DNA of 12,966 nucleotides, taken from assembly GCA_937911795.1 (NCBI GenBank), contig CALDPJ010000208.1, forward strand, positions 1 through 12,966. Reading direction: 5' to 3'. Source of the stretch: an uncultured Flavobacteriales bacterium. Lineage in GTDB: Bacteria; Bacteroidota; Bacteroidia; Flavobacteriales_D; SKUL01. Positions 5,528 to 12,745 of this stretch are shown one piece after another (positions within the stretch are counted from its first letter, which is position 1; each line of letters starts with the position of its first letter). The translations under genes and the position numbers were made by a program. The notes beneath the pieces were generated by a model. It was not told the DNA's origin and did no database searches. It saw only the letters and a list, made by a program, of their open reading frames with translations.

Positions 5528-8430
5528 CAGACGAGAACATTCCGGAAGAACAAGAGCCGAAAGATCAGGAACCACAGGACGATAATCTGGGAAGAGTTAT
5601 TGCCGTTTCGGGCATGTACAAAGACTGGTTTCTGGATTACGCCTCGTACGTAATTCTTGAGCGCGCGGTACCGGCAGTGGTCGATGGGCTGAAGCCGGTG
5701 CACCGCCGGATTATGCACTCCATGAAGGATCTGGATGATGGCCGGTACAACAAAGTGGCCAACATTATCGGTCATACCATGAAGTATCACCCGCACGGTG
5801 ATGCATCTATTGGGGATGCACTGGTTCAACTCGGTCAGAAAGATCTGATGATCGACGCCCAGGGAAACTGGGGAAATACGCTGACTGGTGATGGCGCTGC
5901 GGCTCCGCGATACATCGAAGCACGTCTTTCGAAATTTGCACTCGAAGTAGCTTTCAATCCCAAAACCACTCAATGGCAACTTTCCTATGATGGAAGAAAT
6001 CAGGAGCCGGTACACCTTCCGATTAAATTCCCGCTGTTGCTGGCCCAGGGCGCCGAAGGTATTGCGGTTGGTTTGGCCTGTAAGATTCTTCCACACAATT
6101 TTGTTGAGTTGATCGATGGCTGTATCGAAACCCTGCGCGGCAAAAAACCAAAAATTCTCCCGGATTTCCAGAACGGTGGAATGGCCGATTTTTCGAATTA
6201 CAACGATGGTCTGCGCGGTGGAAAAGTGCGTGTTCGGGCGAAGATTAAGGAGCTGGATAAGAAAACACTGGTGATTACTGAAATCCCTTTCGGGACAACC
6301 ACATCCAGCTTGATAGAAAGTGTTGTAAAAGCCAACGAAAAGAACAAAATAAAGATTCGCAAAATAGAGGACAATACCTCTGATACCGCGGAAATTCTGA
6401 TACATCTGCCTCCGGGTACTTCTCCGGACAGAACCATTGATGCACTCTACGCATTTACCGATTGCGAAGTCTCCATTTCTCCCAACTCGTGTGTAATTGA
6501 CAACGATAAGCCGGAGTTTCTGGGAGTTGCAGAAATTCTGAAGCGTTCGGTTGATCGTACGGTGGATTTGCTCAAACTGGAGCTGCAAATAAAACTCAGT
6601 GAACTCGAAGAGCAGTGGCATTTTTCATCTCTGGAAAAGATTTTCATCGAGAATCGCATATACCGCGATATTGAGGAAGAAGAAACCTGGGAGGGCGTTA
6701 TCTCGGCAATTGACAATGGTCTGAAGCCACACATCAAACATTTGCGGCGCGAAGTTACCGAAGAGGATATCGTTCGGTTGACCGAAATAAAGATCAAACG
6801 GATTTCGAAATTCGATAGTTTTAAGGCAGACGAAATCATTAACCGTCTGGAAGATGCGATGGCTGAAGTGAAGCATCACTTAAACAACCTCGTCGACTTT
6901 GCAATCGATTATTACAAGCGTCTCAAGCAGAAATATGGCAAAGGGCGCGAACGTAAAACAGAGATTCGGGCATTCGAAAATATCGAGGCGACCAAAGTGA
7001 TTGCAGCCAACAGAAAGTTGTATGTAAATCGCGAGGAAGGTTTTGCCGGTTGGGGAATGCGGAAGGATGAATACGTCTGCGATTGCTCAGATCTGGATGA
7101 TATCATTGTTTTTCGCGGTGATGGTACGATGGTCGTCACCAAAGTGGATAATAAAAAATTCGTCGGCAAGGACATAATTTGCATTGCCGTATGGAAAAAA
7201 GGAGATAAGCGAACCATTTATCACATGGTTTATCAGGATGGTCCACGTGGTCCGGTGATGGTAAAGCGTTTTAACGTGAGCAGCATCACCCGCGATAAGG
7301 ATTATGACCTGACGAAAGGGACAAAGGACTCCAAAGTGCTGTACTTTTCGCGCAACCCCAATGGTGTGGCCGAAACAATCTCTGTTAAACTACGGCCGAG
7401 ACCGAAATTGAAAAAACTGAAGTTCGACTTTGATTTTGCTGAGATGACCATTCGCGGCAGAAATTCAAAAGGGAATATTCTCACAAAAAACATAGTCAGT
7501 AAGGTTGAGCTCAAGGAGAAAGGGAGTTCCACACTTTCAGCCAGAAAGATTTGGTATGACGATACTGTAAACCGTTTGAATGTAGATGGAAGAGGTAGGT
7601 TCCTGGGAGAGTTCTCAGGAGATGACAGAATTCTTACCATCTCCGGAAATGGTAGCTATAAATTACCCGGATTCGATCTGTCCATCCGTTTTGACGACGA
7701 CATGATCCACATCGAAAAATGGCAACCGCTGAAACCGCTGAACGTGGTTTACTATGACGGCGAAAAAGAGCAATACAATGTCAAGCGTTTCCTGCTCGAG
7801 AAAACGGATAAAGTGGTGTCATTTATTTCTGATCATGAGGAGTCTAAACTGATAATCGCTTCAGCTTTGCACGCGCCTGTTGTCAATATCCAATACGATA
7901 AGCGTAGCAATGACCGGGAAGATGAAGAGGTCGCCCTTCGTGATTTCATTGCGCTGAAAGGTGTGGGGGCAATGGGTAACCGCTTGACTTCCCTCAAGGT
8001 TAAATCCATCACATTACTGGATCCGGATGAAGAGCTGGAGGAAAAAATTGAATCCGAACTGCAAGAAGAAATAAAGCGGGAGGAAGCACTAAAGAACGAG
8101 GTCGAATCCGATATCGATGATGAAGGCAACGATGAAGGTGGTGATGAAGGCAATGCCGGTGATGCAGAAAACGATTCGGGTACAGAACCTGAAACACCCA
8201 CTCCACCCAAATCGGTGGCGCCTTCGGGAAAACCATCTTCTAACGGGACTTCTGATAAAACCGCGGTTGAAGAATCCGAAGGACCAGTGACGATTGAATT
8301 ATCGGTGGATGATGACGAACCGGAGTCAAAAGAGGAAGAGCCTGCCAATGAAAAAGCATCCGCTCCGGATCCGAAGCCAAAGAAGAAATCTCCATCCGGT
8401 GATAGCGGAAACCAGATAACGTTGTTCTGA
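5524..8430 (+). CDS. parC: DNA topoisomerase IV subunit A (ParC-type), with long acidic C-terminal tail
   Basis: This 968-residue subunit carries the DNA-cleaving tyrosine of topoisomerase IV and pairs with the upstream ParE. The winged-helix breakage-reunion domain begins at 'YASYVILERAVPAVVDGLKPVHRRI' in two conserved blocks (39-51 and 52-63). The quinolone-region motif 'YHPHGDASIGDALVQ' spans 88-102, and the catalytic pair R129-Y130 lies in 'GAAAPRYIEARLS'. The tower and coiled-coil region runs to about 475. A beta-pinwheel-type C-terminal domain follows (about 485-830) and shows no QRRGGKG-like GyrA box, which argues for ParC and against gyrase. Residues 836-968 are a low-complexity acidic tail rich in Glu, Asp, Ser and Pro, ending in 'QITLF'. 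E. coli ParC is 752 residues; the extra length is mainly this tail plus pinwheel extensions. The position equivalent to GyrA Ser83 is Ala94 and that of Asp87 is Asp98. Annotation pipelines may label it gyrase/topoisomerase IV subunit A. Confidence 0.92.
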   Translation: MTDENIPEEQEPKDQEPQDDNLGRVIAVSGMYKDWFLDYASYVILERAVPAVVDGLKPVHRRIMHSMKDLDDGRYNKVANIIGHTMKYHPHGDASIGDALVQLGQKDLMIDAQGNWGNTLTGDGAAAPRYIEARLSKFALEVAFNPKTTQWQLSYDGRNQEPVHLPIKFPLLLAQGAEGIAVGLACKILPHNFVELIDGCIETLRGKKPKILPDFQNGGMADFSNYNDGLRGGKVRVRAKIKELDKKTLVITEIPFGTTTSSLIESVVKANEKNKIKIRKIEDNTSDTAEILIHLPPGTSPDRTIDALYAFTDCEVSISPNSCVIDNDKPEFLGVAEILKRSVDRTVDLLKLELQIKLSELEEQWHFSSLEKIFIENRIYRDIEEEETWEGVISAIDNGLKPHIKHLRREVTEEDIVRLTEIKIKRISKFDSFKADEIINRLEDAMAEVKHHLNNLVDFAIDYYKRLKQKYGKGRERKTEIRAFENIEATKVIAANRKLYVNREEGFAGWGMRKDEYVCDCSDLDDIIVFRGDGTMVVTKVDNKKFVGKDIICIAVWKKGDKRTIYHMVYQDGPRGPVMVKRFNVSSITRDKDYDLTKGTKDSKVLYFSRNPNGVAETISVKLRPRPKLKKLKFDFDFAEMTIRGRNSKGNILTKNIVSKVELKEKGSSTLSARKIWYDDTVNRLNVDGRGRFLGEFSGDDRILTISGNGSYKLPGFDLSIRFDDDMIHIEKWQPLKPLNVVYYDGEKEQYNVKRFLLEKTDKVVSFISDHEESKLIIASALHAPVVNIQYDKRSNDREDEEVALRDFIALKGVGAMGNRLTSLKVKSITLLDPDEELEEKIESELQEEIKREEALKNEVESDIDDEGNDEGGDEGNAGDAENDSGTEPETPTPPKSVAPSGKPSSNGTSDKTAVEESEGPVTIELSVDDDEPESKEEEPANEKASAPDPKPKKKSPSGDSGNQITLF

Positions 8431-8446
8431 TTTTGTTGTAGATAAA

Positions 8447-8474
8447 AAAAACGGCCCCTTTCGAGGCCGTTTTT
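8447..8474. terminator. Bidirectional rho-independent terminator between convergent genes
   Basis: A perfect 10-bp stem (aaaaacggcc at 8447-8456 pairing with ggccgttttt at 8465-8474) encloses an 8-base loop. The A-run on one side and T-run on the other give a U-tract in both directions. It starts 17 bases after the parC stop and ends 39 bases from the stop of the minus-strand HYR gene, so it probably ends both transcripts. Confidence 0.88.
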
Positions 8475-8512
8475 CTTACTTTCTTTCGAAAGTACTTTCT
8501 AACCAGAAACTT

Positions 8513-8791
8513 TTATCTCACCATCATTAATTTTTCTACATACGTTGCAGATTCGGTGGTGAGTCGGTAAATATAGATTCCTGAACTCAGGTCGCTTCCG
8601 TTAAATTCATATCGGTATTCCTGATTGGCAGATACTTCACCGTGATATAATTGGCTGATAACTTTTCCGCTCATATCCATCACTTCAAGTGAAACACTTT
8701 TTGAATCAACAGGGATGCTGAACAGAATGGTGGTGCGGTGCGCAGTTGGGTTTGGCCATGCTGACAATACCACTCCGGGGTTTTTAGCCGG
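8513..8791 (-). other. Type IX secretion C-terminal sorting domain (Por_Secre_tail)
   Basis: The last 92 residues of the HYR protein carry the known type A T9SS signal pattern: 'WPNPT' at the beginning, alternating beta strands, 'MDMSGKVI', a Gly-containing 'LSSGIYIYRL' and a basic end 'KLMMVR'. In this family the domain is cleaved as the protein is passed across the outer membrane, and the cargo is released or attached to the surface. It is diagnostic of Bacteroidota. Confidence 0.9.
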
Positions 8792-11700
8792 CTTCAAAGC
8801 GTCTATATTCGCAAGTTCATTCTGATCATCATTCGGTTGAACCGTAATTACCTGTACATCAACAGAAGCGTTTCCGCAATCGTCGGTAGCTGTCCAGATC
8901 CGGGTAATGGTGTAGTCGCATTCCGGGCAGTCGGATTCGAAACCGAAGTCTCCGATTCCATTCGCACCTTCATTGCCCATCCACAAACCATCGTAATAGA
9001 ACCATCCCGACATTCCGTCGGCGGCGTTGCGGTTGTTTGCAGCGGTACCTACCTGAAATCCGAAGTAGTTGCTGGCCGGTGCGTGCGCCAGGATCAATTC
9101 CGAACCTGCATACATTCCATCTCCTGTGAGGATTGCGCTGTCAGCGTTCAAAATGTAGTAATCCCAGTTTTCGAACTCTGTCCCGGCAACTGCCGCATCG
9201 TCTTTATAGCTTCTTCCCATAGCGCTCCAGGTGGTCCAGTCCGCACGATCTTTAAAGTACACATCAATGATCCATCGTTTGTTCGGATTGCTTGGTGCGT
9301 AAACCGTTCCGGTGAGATGTGCGCGACCATTTGACATCTCGACAAACTGTCCACCCGATTCGTTGAGGTGGTAGTATTGTGGTTCTCCAAGGCTGTTCGG
9401 TAGCCACAATGCCCACGCTGCACCAACAACTTCCAGCGGAGTTGTTAAGGTACATTCTCCAAGACCGTCTTCACCAGTGAATCCGTCGATGAACTCTTCG
9501 GCAACCACTTCCACATCCGAACAGTTGTCCCACGCCAGTACTTCTGCCATGGCAGGAATAGAGTCGGTACAACCGTAAGTGGCATCTTCAGGTACATCTA
9601 CCAATACCGGTGGAGTATTGTCACTCACAATTACTATTTGTGAGATGGTGCTGAAGTTTCCGCAATCATCGGTAGCAGTCCAGGTTCGGTATAACGTGTA
9701 ATCTCCGTCACATTCTCCATCTTCCTGCTCTTCAGAGAAAACTACTTCTGCAGGACCGCAGTTGTCAGTGGCTGTGATTTCTGCCGGAGCAGGCACCGCA
9801 TCACATTCAGCAGTGATTTCCGGTTCCACAGTTTCATTGAATTCAGGTGCGATTTCGTCCGCCACCACAATGATCTGTGTGTATTCGACATAATTTCCAC
9901 AGGCATCCGAAGCACGATAAATTCTCTCTATAACAGCCGTACAGTCATCCCCGGTTTGATTATCTCCCTGATGCGTAATGATGGTTGCTCCGCAGTTGTC
10001 TTCGGCAGTTACCGAATTAACATCAGCTGTCGGAACATCATCTATACACGAGAAGTTGAGATCATCCGGAACAGAAACAAAAGTAGGGGCAAGATCATCG
10101 ACGTAATGAACAGTTATAACTCTGGAAGCGGAATTTCCACATGCATCGGTGGCGGTCCAGGTGTATACCTCGGTCCATTCATTTGCACATGCTCCGTCCA
10201 GTGTTTGTACGTCAAGAGATAAATCCACAGCAGTGTCACAGTTATCGGAAGCGGCAATGGCGGGTATTTCGAAGGCCATATCGCAATCTAGTGTGAATTC
10301 ATTGTCTTCGCCGCTTAGTACTGGTGCAGTTGTGTCAGTCACAGTAATCACCTGTGTGTGCGAAACGCTGTTATCACAAGTGTCGGTTGCAGTCCAGGTT
10401 CGGTAGATGGTGTAGGATTGTGGACAATCTCCGTTTTCGAAGATTTCACTAAATTCTACATTCACTGAATCATCACAATTGTCTGTTGCAGAAACCTCTG
10501 CCGGAGCAGGAATTTCCTCATCGCATTCATAAGAAGAGTCAAGAGGTAACCCGCTTAATACCGGCGCAATAGTGTCGATCAGGTTAATGAATTGTTCATG
10601 TGATGAAACGTTACCGCACGCATCGGTTGCAGTCCATATTCTGTGCAATACACCTTCGCAACCACCAGAGAATTCTACTTGCGTGTATTCAATGGTTACA
10701 TCGCTGCAATTGTCGGTAGCAGAAACTTCTGCCGGATCCGGAATGTTGCTGCAATCAGCGGTGATGTTTTCGGGTGCATTGGTGAATACAGGAGCGATGT
10801 TATCGCTGTATTCCAACATCTGAACACAATCACTGAAGTTTCCACAGATATCAGTTGCGCGATAGGTGCGGATGATTACTCCTTCGCAGTCATTGCCTTC
10901 CTGAATGTCGGAAAGATGCACGATGGTTACGTCACTACAGATATCCTCAGCAGATACGAGATTTGTATCCGGAGCGGGAATATCATCCATACAAACATAG
11001 CTCGCATTTGCAGGACAAGCAGTGAACGTAGGACCTTCTTCGTCAACTACGGTTATGATCTGCGATTGTGCAGTCATATTGCCACAATCATCGGTTGCTG
11101 TCCAGGTTCGGGTAATAATGGTCGGACAACCTTCTTCGATTGTTTCGAAATACCCCGCTGCGATGTTGGTACAGTTATCTTCGGCGTAGCAATCAACCGG
11201 AGCAGGGATATTATCACAAGTAACGGTAATGTCCGGCAACTGGTCATCAAAAACAGGAGGAGTAGTGTCGTTAACGATAATCAACTGTACATACTCATTG
11301 AAGTTGCCACATTCATCTGTTGCGCGGTACGTTCTGGAAATTACCGATTCGCAGTCGTCACCATCCTGTACATCACCTTCGTGGCTGATGATCACTGAAC
11401 CGCAGTTGTCTTCGGCAGCGATATCAGAAAGGTCAGCCTGAGGTACATCAGATATGCATTCGAAATAGAGGTCTTCAGGCGTATCAGTAAATACGGGAGC
11501 TTGTTCATCTACATAGTGAATGGTCATGGACACAGAAGCGCTGTTACCGCAGTCATCAGTTGCTGTCCAGGTATATACTTCTGTCCATTCCTGAGGGCAA
11601 TCACCCGGTGTAGAGATAACTTCTTCTTCAACTTCAACCGCTATGTCACAATTATCTGTTGCAACCGGTGCGGCAATCAGAATTTCGTCCTCACACGAAA

Positions 11701-12745
11701 CGGTTATTTCACTGTCTTCCATATTGAAAGTGGGTGCTGTAGTATCGATAACCGAAATTACCTGAGTGTGAGAAGTTGAATTTTCGCAAGTATCGGTTGC
11801 CGTCCAGGTGCGGTAAATCGTGTAATTGCTCGGGCAGTCACCAGGAACGATGGTTTGTTCAAAAACCACATCTACCGACTCGTCGCAGTTATCGGTGGCG
11901 TAAACGTCTTCGTTAGAAGCCGGAGTGGGTTCGAAGTTTATTGCTCCAACCGCTCCATTGTTCAGAATGATCCGAACTCCGTCAACCTGACCTTCGAAAC
12001 CATCGGCCCAGGCTGACCCGGTTGAAATTCCGAAGTAGAATACTGTTTCGTTACTGTAGTCATACAGACCCTCTTCGTAGGCAGGGCTGAAATCGGTCCA
12101 GTCGAACGATCCTTCTACAATATTCGCCCAGAAAGGATCATTGTAGGTGCCGTACACAGGAATGGTTGCTCCTCTGTTGGCATCAAATACGCGAAGTTGG
12201 TTGGCTCCTTCATCCGTACTCCATTGAACCCAGCTATTGGCCGGAGCCGAAATGTTTGCTGAGAAGTAAGGCTCGAGATTTAATCTTCTTCCGTAGAAGA
12301 AATTGTCATCATCATTCCAGTCTGGCACAGTGTAGATCTCCAGATACCAGTTGAGGTACAGAGGATTCATTGCATATTCAACTCCTTGTTTGGTGTAGAA
12401 GCTCATTGAAGCAATGTCGCTAATGGATATACTTTGTCCGAATAGTTCCTGTGGAGTAAAGTAAACCGCAGTTTTAGTGCTTCCATTGGCTGCAAATGAT
12501 CCGTTGCTGTAACCAGGGGCAGCGTCACCATATACTCCTAGCGGATTGTCGGTGTTGGTGATACCATCACCCGGATAGAACGTTAAGGTGTTTTGGATTA
12601 CACCTCCACGCAGTTCAAGTCCTTCTAGAATTTCAGGAATTTCATCGCTACATTCATAGGTAGCATCTTCCGGTAAATTGTGGAGCACTGGCGCAATGGT
12701 ATCTACAATGCTGATGTATTGTTCGTGAACGGCAACGTTTCCACA
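8513..12745 (-). CDS. Giant HYR-repeat secreted/surface protein with T9SS sorting domain, 5'-truncated
   Basis: At least 1410 residues are visible. The frame stays open and homologous past the GTG at 12688: upstream codons read 'CGNVAVHEQYISIVDTIAP', a repeat continuation, so 12688 is not the start. Residues below are counted from 12688. The protein is a chain of about 78-residue HYR-like immunoglobulin-type repeats, each with 'APVF/L', a first Cys, 'IPAP', 'ATDNC', a third Cys, 'YRTWTATDxCGN' and a closing 'I.VVD'. Eleven repeats are recognisable, and four Cys per repeat suggest disulfides. Two foreign domains are inserted at about 24-256 and 1070-1252. The C-terminus (about 1300-1391) is a Por_Secre_tail (type A) domain with 'AWPNPT', 'SLEVMDMSGKVI', 'DLSSGIYIYRL' and 'EKLMMVR', which directs export through the type IX secretion system. 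Role is probably adhesion or cell-surface structure, by inference. The N-terminus and signal peptide are lost at the junction near 12745. It converges on parC. Confidence 0.9.
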   Translation of the reverse strand, partial: CGNVAVHEQYISIVDTIAPVLHNLPEDATYECSDEIPEILEGLELRGGVIQNTLTFYPGDGITNTDNPLGVYGDAAPGYSNGSFAANGSTKTAVYFTPQELFGQSISISDIASMSFYTKQGVEYAMNPLYLNWYLEIYTVPDWNDDDNFFYGRRLNLEPYFSANISAPANSWVQWSTDEGANQLRVFDANRGATIPVYGTYNDPFWANIVEGSFDWTDFSPAYEEGLYDYSNETVFYFGISTGSAWADGFEGQVDGVRIILNNGAVGAINFEPTPASNEDVYATDNCDESVDVVFEQTIVPGDCPSNYTIYRTWTATDTCENSTSHTQVISVIDTTAPTFNMEDSEITVSCEDEILIAAPVATDNCDIAVEVEEEVISTPGDCPQEWTEVYTWTATDDCGNSASVSMTIHYVDEQAPVFTDTPEDLYFECISDVPQADLSDIAAEDNCGSVIISHEGDVQDGDDCESVISRTYRATDECGNFNEYVQLIIVNDTTPPVFDDQLPDITVTCDNIPAPVDCYAEDNCTNIAAGYFETIEEGCPTIITRTWTATDDCGNMTAQSQIITVVDEEGPTFTACPANASYVCMDDIPAPDTNLVSAEDICSDVTIVHLSDIQEGNDCEGVIIRTYRATDICGNFSDCVQMLEYSDNIAPVFTNAPENITADCSNIPDPAEVSATDNCSDVTIEYTQVEFSGGCEGVLHRIWTATDACGNVSSHEQFINLIDTIAPVLSGLPLDSSYECDEEIPAPAEVSATDNCDDSVNVEFSEIFENGDCPQSYTIYRTWTATDTCDNSVSHTQVITVTDTTAPVLSGEDNEFTLDCDMAFEIPAIAASDNCDTAVDLSLDVQTLDGACANEWTEVYTWTATDACGNSASRVITVHYVDDLAPTFVSVPDDLNFSCIDDVPTADVNSVTAEDNCGATIITHQGDNQTGDDCTAVIERIYRASDACGNYVEYTQIIVVADEIAPEFNETVEPEITAECDAVPAPAEITATDNCGPAEVVFSEEQEDGECDGDYTLYRTWTATDDCGNFSTISQIVIVSDNTPPVLVDVPEDATYGCTDSIPAMAEVLAWDNCSDVEVVAEEFIDGFTGEDGLGECTLTTPLEVVGAAWALWLPNSLGEPQYYHLNESGGQFVEMSNGRAHLTGTVYAPSNPNKRWIIDVYFKDRADWTTWSAMGRSYKDDAAVAGTEFENWDYYILNADSAILTGDGMYAGSELILAHAPASNYFGFQVGTAANNRNAADGMSGWFYYDGLWMGNEGANGIGDFGFESDCPECDYTITRIWTATDDCGNASVDVQVITVQPNDDQNELANIDALKPAKNPGVVLSAWPNPTAHRTTILFSIPVDSKSVSLEVMDMSGKVISQLYHGEVSANQEYRYEFNGSDLSSGIYIYRLTTESATYVEKLMMVR
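8933..9481 (-). other. Domain inserted inside the last HYR repeat
   Basis: Residues about 1070-1252 of the HYR protein break the final repeat after its 'DNCSDVEVVAEEF' strand; the repeat resumes at 'CPECDYTITRIWTATDDCGN'. The insert is rich in Trp, Tyr, Gly and Asn and includes 'GTVYAPSNPNKRWIIDVYF', 'WTTWSAMGRSYKDD', 'ENWDYY', 'GDGMYAGSEL' and 'NAADGMSGWFYYDGLW'. It resembles an uncharacterised beta-rich domain that I have seen in other Bacteroidota secreted proteins. A carbohydrate-binding or lectin-like fold is only a guess. Confidence 0.65.
9632..11899 (-). repeat. HYR-repeat array with duplicated multi-repeat superunit
   Basis: Within the repeat chain, the block at residues about 264-545 (nucleotides 11054-11899) matches the block at about 734-1019 (9632-10489) repeat by repeat: 'YTIYRTWTATDTC' at 289 and 759, 'EWTEVYTWTATD' at 367 and 837, 'HYVD' at 391 and 861, and 'GDDC' with 'R.YRA.D.CGN' at 443 and 913. 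The offset is 470 residues (six repeats) and grows to 474 at the fourth pair. The DNA copies are clearly diverged, so the duplication is old. Confidence 0.8.
11921..12619 (-). other. Domain inserted inside the first visible HYR repeat
   Basis: Residues about 24-256 of the HYR protein lie between 'YECSDEIPE' and 'ATDNCDESV', two motifs that are adjacent in the sister repeat at 719-737. The insert is beta-rich and aromatic: 'TFYPGDGITNTDNPLGVYG', 'SISDIASMSFYTKQG', 'NWYLEIYTVPDWNDD', 'SWVQWSTDEG' and 'GQVDGVRIILNNG'. It resembles the jelly-roll-like modules of secreted Bacteroidota proteins, but I do not recognise the family. It is unlike the insert at 8933-9481. Confidence 0.65.

Noticed and set aside
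5410..6621. 403-codon open frame on the minus strand across the parE/parC boundary
   Set aside because: It lies antisense to two strongly conserved genes, has Cys/His/Phe-rich composition without a recognisable domain, and is explained by codon bias of the real genes.
7833..8348. 171-codon serine-rich frame on the minus strand
   Set aside because: It is the complement of the acidic ParC tail: runs of Asp/Glu codons read as Ser on the other strand.
8483..8492. CTTTCGAAAG palindrome next to the terminator
   Set aside because: It is a 10-base perfect palindrome without a loop or conserved context; the neighbouring hairpin already explains termination.
10643..11398. 251-codon open frame on the plus strand within the HYR gene, plus other plus-strand frames between 8837 and 12354
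   Set aside because: They are antisense shadows of the HYR repeats; their internal repetitiveness mirrors the repeats, and they have no family likeness of their own.
8513..12688. GTG at 12688 as the true start of the HYR gene
   Set aside because: The codon is the Val of a repeat-internal 'IAPV' motif, and homologous repeat sequence continues in frame upstream to about 12745; there is no signal peptide or ribosome binding site.
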